A stretch of DNA of 64,000 nt, from assembly GCF_002924365.1 (NCBI RefSeq), contig NZ_PQWB01000051.1, forward strand, positions 62,001 to 126,000, written 5' to 3'. Within the stretch, counting starts at the first letter, position 1, and every line of letters begins with the position of its first letter. A program made the translations under genes and the position numbers. The stretch is from Chromobacterium alticapitis (GTDB taxonomy: Bacteria > Pseudomonadota > Gammaproteobacteria > Burkholderiales > Chromobacteriaceae). Shown here piece by piece: positions 48,297 through 56,845 of the stretch. The notes under the pieces were generated by a model that saw only the letters and a list, made by a program, of their open reading frames with translations, was not told the DNA's origin and searched no databases.

Positions 48297-49132
48297 GCCG
48301 CGCCGTGTGGCTGGTGCGCGCCGAAGCGCTGCCCTTGGGGCAGAAGCTGGCATCGGCGCTGGACGCCCGGCTGTACCAGCCGTGGCTGGAGGCGGATGCC
48401 AGCGGCCGCGAGCAATTCCGCGCCGCCTTCCACGCGCACAGCCACTGGGTGCTGGTGATGGCCAGCGGCATCGCCGTCCGCTATCTGGACGGCCTGCCGC
48501 AAAGCAAGTACAGCGACCCGGCGGTAGTGGTGATGGACGAAGCCGCCCGCTTCGCCATCCCGCTGTTGTCCGGCCACGAAGGCGGCGCCAATGCGCTGGC
48601 CTACGAAGCGGCGCGGCTGACCGGCGCGGTGCCGGCCGTCACCACCGCGACGGAGGCGATCAAGCCGCTGATGCTGGGAATCGGCTGCCGCCGCGGCAAA
48701 AGCGCCGAGGCCATCGAACAAGCGGTATTGCAGGCCTTGGCTGGCCGAGCGTTGTCCGACGTGCGCGAAGTAGCGACGATAGACCTGAAGGCCGACGAAG
48801 CCGGCCTCTTGGCATTCTGCGCCCGCCACGCGCTCCCGCTGCGCGTCATCGCCCGCGAAGACGTCGCCGCCCGCGGCTGGACCGGCACGCCGTCGGACTG
48901 GGTGCGGCGGAACGTCGGCGTGGACGGCGTGTGCGAGCCCTGCGCGCTGATCGCCAGCCCGCGGGGGAGGTTGATCGTGCCCAAGACCGCAGTGGATGGG
49001 GTGACGGTGGCGGTGGTGGAGGATGCCCCTCTCTCCCCAACCCCTCTCCCGCGAGGGGAGAGGGGCTTGACGCAGTGCGTAGCGCGGGTTGGCCATGCCA
49101 TACCCGCGAGCGAGGCGGCCGACAAAACATGA
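48293..49132 (+). CDS. cbiG: Cobalt-precorrin-5A hydrolase CbiG with a repeat-encoded C-terminal tail
   Basis: CbiG opens the delta-lactone of cobalt-precorrin-5A, releasing acetaldehyde. Of 279 residues, 1-120 form the N-terminal domain (MASGIAVRYL, KYSDPAVVVMDEAARFAIPLLSGHEGGANALA) and about 123-243 the C-terminal domain (LGIGCRRGKSAEAIEQAV, KADEAGLLAF, TVAVVED). The last 35 or so residues (LSPTPLPRGERG and onward) are encoded by the palindromic repeat at 49026-49065 and the next inverted repeat, so the natural stop seems to have been lost or moved. Confidence 0.9.
   Translation: MSRAVWLVRAEALPLGQKLASALDARLYQPWLEADASGREQFRAAFHAHSHWVLVMASGIAVRYLDGLPQSKYSDPAVVVMDEAARFAIPLLSGHEGGANALAYEAARLTGAVPAVTTATEAIKPLMLGIGCRRGKSAEAIEQAVLQALAGRALSDVREVATIDLKADEAGLLAFCARHALPLRVIAREDVAARGWTGTPSDWVRRNVGVDGVCEPCALIASPRGRLIVPKTAVDGVTVAVVEDAPLSPTPLPRGERGLTQCVARVGHAIPASEAADKT
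49026..49065 (-). repeat. CT/GA-rich palindromic repeat, inside the 3' end of cbiG
   Basis: CTCTCCCCAA precedes a perfect 10-base stem CCCCTCTCCC (49041-49050) / GGGAGAGGGG (49056-49065). It is the same family as the hairpins in the 47185 and 47350 repeats but in opposite orientation. Confidence 0.85.
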
Positions 49133-49182
49133 GCCATCGGAAATGGAATCGCGGGTATGGCCTGGCGTCCAACCCTCGCTAC
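49079..49182. repeat. Inverted repeat spanning the cbiG stop codon
   Basis: The left arm (49079-49109) and right arm (49149-49182) are imperfect reverse complements, sharing GTAGCG-GGGTTGG and CCATACCCGCGA. The cbiG stop (49130-49132) lies in the spacer. The paired arms could fold as one long hairpin in the mRNA. Confidence 0.7.
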
Positions 49183-49244
49183 GGACTTACCCGCCCGCAG
49201 GGCGGAACCAGCACCCCAAGATCGTCCGAGGAGAGGGCACGACG

Positions 49245-49283
49245 CCCCCTCTCCCCAACCCCTCTCCCACAAGGGGAGAGGGG
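49245..49283 (-). repeat. CT/GA-rich palindromic repeat, second copy after cbiG
   Basis: The 10-base stem CCCCTCTCCC (49259-49268) / GGGAGAGGGG (49274-49283) with a 5-base loop, preceded by CTCTCCCCAA. Same element and orientation as 49026-49065. Confidence 0.85.
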
Positions 49284-49300
49284 CTCCAACATGGACACTG

Positions 49301-49345
49301 CGGTAAGGCGGAAGCCCCAAAGGGGCGTTCCACCGAGTACGCGGC
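49301..49345 (+). repeat. Palindromic repeat, type II, copy near cbiH-cbiJ
   Basis: GGTAAGGCGGAAGCCCC followed by AAAGGGGCGTTCCACC resembles the 47111-47158 element in the same orientation. Together with the two elements above it accounts for most of the gene-free stretch 49133-49477; I see no gene there. Confidence 0.65.
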
Positions 49346-49477
49346 GGCAAACCCCATACCACGTCTACCCCTTGGGTGGGCATACGGGGATTTTCCCACG
49401 CGGGGCGCATCGCACACCTATCCAGCTTTGCAGAAACCATCTGCAAACCAACACCCGACATTGCATAACCATCATCC

Positions 49478-51040
49478 ATGAATACGAATGAACCCATGAC
49501 CGGCAAACTCTACCTCGTCTCGGTCGGCCCCGGCCGCGCCGAACTGATCCCCGACCTCGCCCGTCAGGCGCTGGCCGCGAGCGACGTGATCGTGTCCTAC
49601 GACCTCTATCTGACCTGGGTGCAACCGTGGATAGCCGGCAAGGACATCCGCACCTTGCCGCTGACCCAGGAGCGCGAGCGCGCGCAGCTGGCGCTGGAGG
49701 AAGCCCGCGCCGGCAAGACCGTGGCCCTGCTGTCCAGCGGCGACATCGGCGTCTACGCGATGGCCACGCTGGCCTACGAAGACATGCGCGAGGACGATGT
49801 GTTCGATGTGCAGCTGATCCCCGGCATCACCTCGGCCAACTCCTGCGCGTCCTTGCTCGGCGCGCCGCTATCGCACGACTTCGCCACGCTCAGCCTGTCG
49901 GACCTGCTATGCCCGTGGGAGTGGATCGAAACCCGCGCCCGCCACATCGCCCAGGCCGACCTGGCGGTGGTGTTCTACAACGTGCAAAGCCGCCAGCGCC
50001 AGGAAGGCGTCTACCGCATCCTGGACATCATGCTGGAGCACAAGAAGCCGGAGACGCTGTGCGGCATCGTCCGCAACGCCTACCGCGAAGACCAGGCGGT
50101 GGAGATCGTCACCCTGGCCGAGCTGCGCACCCGCCGCTTCGACATGCTGACCAGCATCGTCATCGGCAACCGCTTCACCCGCCGCAAGCGCGAGTGGATG
50201 TTCACCCCGCGCGGCTACTTCAACTGGGACAACACCAGCGATACGGTGAAGGCCGACGCGCTGCCCGCCGGCGCCGCCTGGGTGTTTTCCGGCACCAGCG
50301 ACGGCAACGCGCTGTCGCGCGCCATCGCCGAAACCGGCCGCGCGGTGGTGGTCAGCAGCGCCAGCGATTACGGCAACGAGCAAGCGCAGCAAGCCGTGCC
50401 CGGCGTGGCCACCGTCAGCGGCCGTCTCGGCGTTGAGCGCCGCCGCGAGCTGCTCTCCGGCAGCCAGGCCAGCGCCATCGTCGACGCCACCCACCCTTAC
50501 GCCAGCGAGATGTCGCAGCAGCTGATGGCGCTGGCCGAGGAGCTGGCCCTGCCCTATCTGCGCTACGAACGGCCGGCAAGCGCAAGCGCGCATCCGGTCA
50601 TCCATTGCGCCGACGCGGACACGGCCGCCAGGCTGGCGATGGCTCGCGGCCAGCGCATCTTCCTCGCCACCGGCAGCAAGGAGCTGCACCGCTTCCTCGC
50701 CGCCGACGCGGAGCAAAAGCATCAATGGTTCGTGCGGCTGGCGCCTGACCCGCAGCATTTGCAGCGGGCACTGGACTTAGGTCTCCCGCGCGCGCGCGTC
50801 TGCGCAATGCAAGGCCCGTTCTCGCAAGCCGCCAACGAGGCGCTGTGGCGCGATTGGGGAATCGACTGCGTGATCAGCAAGGACGGCGGCGAGGCCGGCG
50901 GCTTCGACGCCAAGGCCGCCGCCGCGGCGGCGCTGGGCATACCGTTCATCGTCATCGATCGTCCGCGGCTGGATTACCCGCAAGCCTTTGGCGACTTCGC
51001 TTCCGTGCTGGCGGCCCTGCCGCAGGGAGGCCAGGCATGA
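49478..51040 (+). CDS. cbiH/cbiJ: CbiH-CbiJ fusion: C17-methyltransferase plus precorrin-6A reductase
   Basis: A 520-residue fusion. Residues 1-252 are CbiH/CobJ (KLYLVSVGPGRAELI, LLSSGDIGVYAMA, PGITSANSCASLLGAPLSHDF, VFYNVQSRQRQ), which contracts the ring and methylates C17. Residues about 262-520 are CbiJ/CobK (FSGTSDGNALSRAIAE, VDATHPYASEMS, YLRYERP, FLATGSKEL, VISKDGGEAGGFDAK), which reduces precorrin-6A with NAD(P)H. Starts ATG 49478; an internal ATG at 49496 is also possible. The stop overlaps the CobW-like gene. Confidence 0.93.
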   Translation: MNTNEPMTGKLYLVSVGPGRAELIPDLARQALAASDVIVSYDLYLTWVQPWIAGKDIRTLPLTQERERAQLALEEARAGKTVALLSSGDIGVYAMATLAYEDMREDDVFDVQLIPGITSANSCASLLGAPLSHDFATLSLSDLLCPWEWIETRARHIAQADLAVVFYNVQSRQRQEGVYRILDIMLEHKKPETLCGIVRNAYREDQAVEIVTLAELRTRRFDMLTSIVIGNRFTRRKREWMFTPRGYFNWDNTSDTVKADALPAGAAWVFSGTSDGNALSRAIAETGRAVVVSSASDYGNEQAQQAVPGVATVSGRLGVERRRELLSGSQASAIVDATHPYASEMSQQLMALAEELALPYLRYERPASASAHPVIHCADADTAARLAMARGQRIFLATGSKELHRFLAADAEQKHQWFVRLAPDPQHLQRALDLGLPRARVCAMQGPFSQAANEALWRDWGIDCVISKDGGEAGGFDAKAAAAAALGIPFIVIDRPRLDYPQAFGDFASVLAALPQGGQA

Positions 51041-52143
51041 GCGCGCCGCGCCTTCCCGTCACCGTGCTGACCGGCTTCCTCGGCGCCGGCAAGACCACCT
51101 TGCTGTCCAAGCTGCTGGAAAACAACAAGCAACGCCGGCTGGCCATCCTGGTCAACGAGTTCGGCGAGGTGTCGATAGACGGCGGCCTGCTGCGCGACGC
51201 TGATGCCGGCGGCGTGGAAATCCACGACTTGGCCAACGGCCTGGTCGCCTACGACGACGACGCCGACTTCCTGCCCACCATGCTGGCGCTGTGGCAACGC
51301 CGCCAGCAGATCGACCACGTGCTGATCGAAACCTCGGGCCTGGCGCTGCCCAGCGCGGTGATGGCCCAGCTGCAAAGCGAGGCGCTGGCGCCTTATTTCG
51401 TGCTGGACGCGACGCTGGCGGTGGTCGACACCCCGCTGCTGCTGGCCGGCCACTTCGCGCCGGCCGGAGACGGCGGCAAGGCCGACGCGGTGGCGGAGCT
51501 GTTCGACCAGCAGCTGGGCCACGCCGACATCGTGGTGCTGAACAAGATAGACGCGCTGTCCGCCGACCAGCTGCTGGCGGCTGAGGAAGCCGTTCGCCGG
51601 CAAGCGCCGTCGATCCGCTTCATCGAACTGGCCTATCAAGCCAAGCTGGACACCCGGCTGACGCTGGGCCTGCATCTGCACGAGGCCGCGCCGGCCGCGC
51701 ACCGCCATTACGGCCCGGTGGCCAGCATGCCCGGGCTCGCGATGCGGCCGCTGGCCAACCAGGGGCTGCTGGACGGCCACAGCCACGGCGGCCAGGCCGC
51801 GCACAGCCACGGCCTGTCCACCCACAAGCATTTCCACGAGCAGGACCCGGGCTGGCAATCGTTCATGATACGCAGCAAGGAGGCGCAGCATGCCGACAAG
51901 CTGGCGGCGGCGCTGGAGGCCATCGCCCGCGAGGAGCCGCTGCTCAGGATCAAGGGCTTCGCCGCCTGCGCCGACGGCCCCGGCCGGCTGCTGGCCCAGG
52001 GCGTGCGCAAGCGCATCGAGTTGAGCCGCGACCAGGCGCTGGCCGCGCCGCGTCAGGCGCAGTTGGTGTTCATCGGCTACCACCCCAGCCGCCCGCGCGT
52101 GGTGGCCTTGCTGCGCGACATCACCGGCGCGCATTGGAGCTAG
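51037..52143 (+). CDS. cobW: CobW-like GTPase (COG0523) lacking the CxCC motif
   Basis: A 368-residue G3E GTPase, probably a cobalt chaperone for the pathway. Walker A GFLGAGKTT is at residues 13-21, followed by VNEFGEVSIDGGL, ETSGLALP and NKID. Where most family members have the metal-binding CxCC after the ELANG block, this protein reads DLANGLVAYDDD (about residues 63-74) with no Cys. A His-rich loop (GHSHGG, HSHGLSTHKHFH, about 247-268) is present and might substitute in metal binding. Start overlaps cbiJ. Confidence 0.9.
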   Translation: MSAPRLPVTVLTGFLGAGKTTLLSKLLENNKQRRLAILVNEFGEVSIDGGLLRDADAGGVEIHDLANGLVAYDDDADFLPTMLALWQRRQQIDHVLIETSGLALPSAVMAQLQSEALAPYFVLDATLAVVDTPLLLAGHFAPAGDGGKADAVAELFDQQLGHADIVVLNKIDALSADQLLAAEEAVRRQAPSIRFIELAYQAKLDTRLTLGLHLHEAAPAAHRHYGPVASMPGLAMRPLANQGLLDGHSHGGQAAHSHGLSTHKHFHEQDPGWQSFMIRSKEAQHADKLAAALEAIAREEPLLRIKGFAACADGPGRLLAQGVRKRIELSRDQALAAPRQAQLVFIGYHPSRPRVVALLRDITGAHWS

Positions 52144-52146
52144 GCG

Positions 52147-52938
52147 GTGAGCGCATTGGAACTATGCGGCCTGGACTGGTCACCGGACGCCGCGACAGCG
52201 CCTGAGGCGAGGCTGCTGCGCGACATCGCGCTGACCGTCCGGCCCGGCGAATTCGTCGGCGTCATCGGCCCCAACGGCAGCGGCAAGACCAGCACGCTGC
52301 GTTGCGCCTTCCGCTTCAACAAGCCGCTGGCCGGCGAAGCCAAACTCGACGGCGCCGACATCTGGGGCCAATCCGCCGCCTCCTTCGCCCGCCGCGTCGC
52401 GGTGGTGCTGCAGGAATTCCCGGAGGACTTCGGCCTGACCGTGCGCGAAGTGGCCGACATGGGCCGCATTCCGCACCAGTCGCTGCTGCGCGGCGGCAGC
52501 GCCGCCGATCATGCCATCGTCGACGACGCGCTGGACCAGGTGGGCCTGACGTCGCAGCAACACCAGCCTTTCGCCACGCTGTCCGGCGGCGAGAAGCAGC
52601 GCGCGCTGCTGGCGCGGGCGCTGGCTCAGAAGCCAGAGCTGCTGATCCTGGACGAGCCGACCAATCACCTGGACCTGCGCCACCAATTGTCGCTGCTGCG
52701 CTTGGTGCGCCGGCTGGGCATCGCCGCCATCGCCACGCTGCACGATCTGAACCTGGCCGCCGCCTTCTGCCACCGGCTGTACGCGCTGAAGGCCGGCCGC
52801 GTCGTCGCCAGCGGCGCGCCGGAAGCGGTGCTGACGCCGTCCTTGCTGGCCGAAGTGTTCGGCGTGCGCGCGCTGGTGGATCGCCACCCGCTGGCCGGCC
52901 ACCCCCGCATTACCCTATTAGAAGAAGAAATCCAATGA
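52147..52938 (+). CDS. ABC transporter ATP-binding protein, corrinoid/iron-siderophore type (BtuD-like)
   Basis: A 263-residue ATPase with Walker A GPNGSGKTS, signature LSGGEKQRALLARALA, Walker B LLILDEPTNHLD and the H-loop HDLNLAAAF. The GTG at 52147 lies 3 bases after the cobW stop. First of a three-gene ATPase, binding protein, permease unit. B12 or cobinamide import is inferred from the location; FecE-type proteins look similar. Confidence 0.88.
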   Translation: MSALELCGLDWSPDAATAPEARLLRDIALTVRPGEFVGVIGPNGSGKTSTLRCAFRFNKPLAGEAKLDGADIWGQSAASFARRVAVVLQEFPEDFGLTVREVADMGRIPHQSLLRGGSAADHAIVDDALDQVGLTSQQHQPFATLSGGEKQRALLARALAQKPELLILDEPTNHLDLRHQLSLLRLVRRLGIAAIATLHDLNLAAAFCHRLYALKAGRVVASGAPEAVLTPSLLAEVFGVRALVDRHPLAGHPRITLLEEEIQ

Positions 52939-53903
52939 AACGCATCCGCCCCTCGCTCATCGCCTGCGGCCTGGCCGCGCTGCTGTCCGCCCAAGTCCAC
53001 GCCACCCGCTACCCGTTCACCCTCCAAAGCTGCAACCGCCAGGTGACTTTCCAGCATGCGCCGCAACGCGCGGTCAGCCACGACATCAATCTGACCGAGA
53101 TGATGGCGGCGCTGGGCCTGCAAAGCCGCATGGTCGGCTACACCGGCATCAGCGCCTGGAACAAGCTGAACGCGCCGCTGAAGCAGGCGCTGGGCGCGCT
53201 GCCGGAGCTGGCCGGCGATTACCCGTCGTCCGAGGTCTTGCTGGCCCGCAACGCCGACTTCTTCTTCGCCGGCTGGAACTACGGCCTGCGCGTCGGCGGC
53301 CCGGTCACGCCGGCCTCGCTGGCGCCCTTGGGCATCCATGTCTACGAGCTCAGCGAATCGTGCGCCCACGTGATGAAGCGTCCGGCGGCCAGCCTGGACG
53401 ACGTCTACCGCGACATCGGCAACCTCGGCCGCATCTTCGACGTGGAGCCGCGCGCGCAGAAAGTGGTGGCCGAGATGCGCGCCAAGGTGGACGGCGTCGC
53501 CGCCCGCGTCGCCAAGCGCAAGGCCACGCCGTCGGTCTTCGTCTACGACAGCGGCGAGGACCGCCCCTTCAGCGCCGGCCGGCTGGCGATGCCCGACGCG
53601 CTGATCCGCGCCGCCGGCGGCCGCAATATCCTCTCCGACGTCAACGCCAGCTGGACCCGCGTCGACTGGGAAACCGTGGTGGCGCGCAATCCGCAAGCCA
53701 TCGTGATCATTGACTACGGCAAGGTCACCGCGCAGCAGAAGATCGCCTTCCTGCAGAAACACCCGGCGCTGAACAAGATCGCGGCGGTGCGCGACAAGCG
53801 CTTCATCGTGCTGCCCTATGACAGCGCGACGCCCGGCATCGCCAATGCCGACGCGATAGGCGCGCTGGCGCGCGGCCTGCACCCGGAGGCCTTCGCCAAG
53901 TGA
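52935..53903 (+). CDS. Periplasmic binding protein, corrinoid/siderophore type (BtuF-like)
   Basis: A 322-residue class III periplasmic binding protein with a cleavable signal peptide (residues 1-23, ending in VHA). Blocks such as RAVSHDINLTEMMAALGL, SSEVLLARNADFFFAGW and the C-terminal AVRDKRFIVLPYD fit the FecB/BtuF fold. The open frame reaches far upstream, but the ATG at 52935 with the signal peptide is clear and overlaps the ATPase stop. Substrate is inferred from context. Confidence 0.87.
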   Translation: MKRIRPSLIACGLAALLSAQVHATRYPFTLQSCNRQVTFQHAPQRAVSHDINLTEMMAALGLQSRMVGYTGISAWNKLNAPLKQALGALPELAGDYPSSEVLLARNADFFFAGWNYGLRVGGPVTPASLAPLGIHVYELSESCAHVMKRPAASLDDVYRDIGNLGRIFDVEPRAQKVVAEMRAKVDGVAARVAKRKATPSVFVYDSGEDRPFSAGRLAMPDALIRAAGGRNILSDVNASWTRVDWETVVARNPQAIVIIDYGKVTAQQKIAFLQKHPALNKIAAVRDKRFIVLPYDSATPGIANADAIGALARGLHPEAFAK

Positions 53904-54922
53904 TCCGCGCCGCAGCCAACCGTCTATCGGCCTGGCCTTTGCTGGGCCTCTTGCTGGCCCTGCTCGCGCTGTCGCTGCCGCTGGCTTCCGGCCTGGGCGC
54001 GGCGCCGGCGGCCTTCTCCGTCAGCTCCAATGTGCTGCTGCACCAGCTGGGCCTGCCGGTGGAACCGGCCTGGCAGCCGGGCCAGGACTTGATCATCTGG
54101 CAGCTGCGGCTGCCGCGCGTGCTGCTGGGCGGCATGGTCGGCGCCGGTCTGGCGCTGGTGGGCGCGGCCTTGCAAGCCACCACCCGCAACCAGCTGGCCG
54201 ATCCGCACCTGCTGGGCGTCAGCTCCGGCGCCACGCTGGGCGCGGTGACGGTGCTGCTGTTCAGCGGCAATGTGCTGGGCGGCGCCACGTTGCCGCTGGC
54301 CGCCTTCACCGGCGCCTTGCTGGCGACCCTGCTGGTCACCGGCATCGCCGTGCGCCAGCGCCGCTTGCAAGCCGAGCGGCTGCTGCTGGCCGGCGTGGCC
54401 GTGTCCTTCCTGCTGATGGCGCTGGCCAATCTGATGCTGTATCTGGGCGACCACCGCTCGGCCTCGGCGGTGCTGTTCTGGATGCTGGGCGGTCTGGGCC
54501 AGGCGCGCTGGGAGCTGCTGCCGGCGCCGCTGGCTGCGCTATGCCTGGGCCTGGCCGCGCTGCTGATGGTAGCCAGGCCGCTGAACGCGCTGATGGCCGG
54601 CGAGCAGACCGCCGTCACGCTGGGCATACGCGTGACCCGGCTGCGGCTGGCGGTGTTCGCCGCCTCCTCGCTGCTGACCGGCACCATGGTCGCTGTCAGC
54701 GGGGCGATCGGCTTCGTCGGCCTGATGATTCCGCACATCGCCCGCCGCTGCGTCGGCGCCGACCACCGCCGCCTGCTGCCGGCCTGCGCGCTGTTGGGCG
54801 CGCTGTTCCTGATCTGGGTGGACGCCGCTGCGCGCACGCTGATCGCGCCGGAAGACATCCCGGTCGGCGTCGGCACCGCCGCCGTCGGCGGCGCCTTCTT
54901 CATCTGGCTGCTGCGCCGCTGA
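53900..54922 (+). CDS. ABC transporter permease, FecCD/BtuC family
   Basis: A 340-residue inner-membrane permease of about ten segments. Family motifs: RLPRVLLGGMVGAGLALVGAALQ, NQLADPHLLGVSSGA, MVAVSGAIGFVGLMIPHIAR and DVPVG-like EDIPVGVGTAAVGG. It begins at GTG 53900, overlapping the binding-protein stop. No BtuB-type outer-membrane receptor is in the window. Confidence 0.92.
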   Translation: MIRAAANRLSAWPLLGLLLALLALSLPLASGLGAAPAAFSVSSNVLLHQLGLPVEPAWQPGQDLIIWQLRLPRVLLGGMVGAGLALVGAALQATTRNQLADPHLLGVSSGATLGAVTVLLFSGNVLGGATLPLAAFTGALLATLLVTGIAVRQRRLQAERLLLAGVAVSFLLMALANLMLYLGDHRSASAVLFWMLGGLGQARWELLPAPLAALCLGLAALLMVARPLNALMAGEQTAVTLGIRVTRLRLAVFAASSLLTGTMVAVSGAIGFVGLMIPHIARRCVGADHRRLLPACALLGALFLIWVDAAARTLIAPEDIPVGVGTAAVGGAFFIWLLRR

Positions 54923-54950
54923 CGGCGCCGGCCCACACAAGGACGACATT

Positions 54951-55553
54951 ATGAAAACCGATCCGGCCTCCCACCAGCGCATGACCGAGAAGCGCAAGGC
55001 GGGCTTCGAGAAGAAAAAGGCCGCCGCCACCGGCGAAAAAGGCCTGCTCATCGTCAACACCGGCACCGGCAAGGGCAAGAGCAGCGCCGCCTTCGGCATG
55101 GGGCTGCGGGCTGTCGGCCACGGCATGCGCCTGGGCGTGGTGCAGTTCATCAAGGGCGCGCTGCACACCGCCGAGCGCGACCTGCTGGGCGGCTTCGACA
55201 ACTGCGACTTCCACACCATGGGCGAAGGCTATACCTGGAACACCCAGGACCGCGAAGCCGACATCGCCACCGCGCGCAAGGGCTGGGAACAGGCGCTGGC
55301 GATGCTGGGAAGCGACGATTACGACATGGTGATCCTCGACGAATTGAACGTGGTGCTGAAGTACGAATACCTGCCGCTGGACGAAGTGCTGGCCGCCTTC
55401 TCAGCCCGCCCGGCGATGCAGCACGTGGTGGTCACCGGCCGCCACGCGCCGGAAGCCTTGCTGGAGGCCGCCGACCTGGTCACCGAGATGCGGCTGGTCA
55501 AGCACCCCTACCGCGAGCAGGGCATCAAGGCGCAGCGCGGAGTGGAATTCTGA
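54951..55553 (+). CDS. cobO: Cob(I)yrinic acid a,c-diamide adenosyltransferase
   Basis: CobO/BtuR/CobA-type enzyme that adenosylates the reduced cobalt. The 200-residue protein has the modified P-loop TGTGKGKSS (about residues 37-45), FIKGALHTAE, MVILDELN and VVTGRHAPEALLEAADLVTEM, which are diagnostic. It follows the permease by 28 bases and overlaps cbiA by one base. Confidence 0.95.
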   Translation: MKTDPASHQRMTEKRKAGFEKKKAAATGEKGLLIVNTGTGKGKSSAAFGMGLRAVGHGMRLGVVQFIKGALHTAERDLLGGFDNCDFHTMGEGYTWNTQDREADIATARKGWEQALAMLGSDDYDMVILDELNVVLKYEYLPLDEVLAAFSARPAMQHVVVTGRHAPEALLEAADLVTEMRLVKHPYREQGIKAQRGVEF

Positions 55554-56845
55554 TGACGGCCCGCCGCTGTCCGGCGCTGTTCCTGACCGCCCCCGCCTCG
55601 CACCAGGGCAAGACCACGGTGACGGCGGCGCTGGCCCGCCATCACCGCAATCAAGGCCGCCGGGTGCGGGTGTTCAAGACCGGGCCGGACTTCCTCGATC
55701 CCTATATTCTCGAGCGGGCCAGCGGCCACGCCGTCTACGGCCTGGACCTTTGGATGAACGGCGAGGACGACTGCCGCGCCCGGCTGCATCAGGCCGCTGC
55801 CGACGCCGACCTGATCCTGATCGAGGGCAGCATGGGCCTGTTCGACGGCACGCCCAGCAGCGCCGACCTGGCCGCCCTGCTCGGCGTGCCGCTGGCGGCG
55901 GTGATAGACGCCGCCGGCATGGCGCAGACCTTCGCCGCCGTCGCCCATGGCCTGACCGGCTTCCGCCCCGGCCTGGCCTTCCACGGCATCATCGCCAACC
56001 ACGTCGCCAGCGAGCGCCACGCCGAGATGCTGGCCCAGCAACTGCCTGAGCACCTGCCGCTGTTGGCCGCGCTGCGCCGCGACGAGGCGGTTCGGTTGCC
56101 GGAACGCCATCTGGGCCTGGTGCAGGCGCAGGAAATCGCCGATCTGGACGCCCGCCTCGACCGCGCCGCGGCGCAGATCGCGGCCACCGCGCTGGCCGAA
56201 CTGCCGCTGGAGGTCGAGTTTCCCGACTTTGCTCCTCCTGCCATGCCGCCGCTGCTAGCAGGCAAGCGCATCGCCATCGCCCGCGACACGGCCTTCGCCT
56301 TCGTCTATCCGGCAAACCTCGAAACGCTGGTCCAACTGGGCGCGGAGCTGGCCTTCTTCTCGCCGCTAGCCGACGCCGCGCTGCCCGATTGCGACGCCGT
56401 CTACCTGCCCGGCGGCTACCCGGAACTGCATCTGGACGCGCTGGCCGCCAATACGTCGCTCAAGGCGGATCTGCATAAGCACACCGCGGCCGACAAACCG
56501 CTGTACGCCGAGTGCGGCGGCATGCTCTACCTGCTGGACAGGCTGACCAACCGCGAGGGCGGCAGCGCGGCAATGCTGGGGCTGCTACCCGGCCACGCCA
56601 CGCTGCAAGCGCGGCTGTGCGGGTTGGGCCTGCAGCAAATGGACTTTCCCGGCGGCGCGCTGCGCGGCCACACTTTCCACTACACCCGGCTGGAAACGCC
56701 GCTCGCCCCCGCTTGCCATGCCCGCAGGGCCAGCGGCGCGGGCATGGGCGAAGCGCTATACCGACAGGGCAGCCTGCTGGCCAGCTATTTCCACGCCTAC
56801 TTCCCCTCCAACCCCTTAGCCACCGCGAGCCTGTTCCTGCCATGA
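55553..56845 (+). CDS. cbiA: Cobyrinate a,c-diamide synthase
   Basis: CbiA/CobB amidates the a and c side chains. The 430-residue protein has an N-terminal synthetase domain with TAPASHQGKTTVT and FKTGPDFLDPYIL, EGSMGLFDG, and a C-terminal glutaminase domain with LPGGYPELH, the nucleophilic Cys in YAECGGMLYL and the His in SYFHAYF. The stop overlaps bluB by the ATGA arrangement. Confidence 0.95.
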   Translation: MTARRCPALFLTAPASHQGKTTVTAALARHHRNQGRRVRVFKTGPDFLDPYILERASGHAVYGLDLWMNGEDDCRARLHQAAADADLILIEGSMGLFDGTPSSADLAALLGVPLAAVIDAAGMAQTFAAVAHGLTGFRPGLAFHGIIANHVASERHAEMLAQQLPEHLPLLAALRRDEAVRLPERHLGLVQAQEIADLDARLDRAAAQIAATALAELPLEVEFPDFAPPAMPPLLAGKRIAIARDTAFAFVYPANLETLVQLGAELAFFSPLADAALPDCDAVYLPGGYPELHLDALAANTSLKADLHKHTAADKPLYAECGGMLYLLDRLTNREGGSAAMLGLLPGHATLQARLCGLGLQQMDFPGGALRGHTFHYTRLETPLAPACHARRASGAGMGEALYRQGSLLASYFHAYFPSNPLATASLFLP

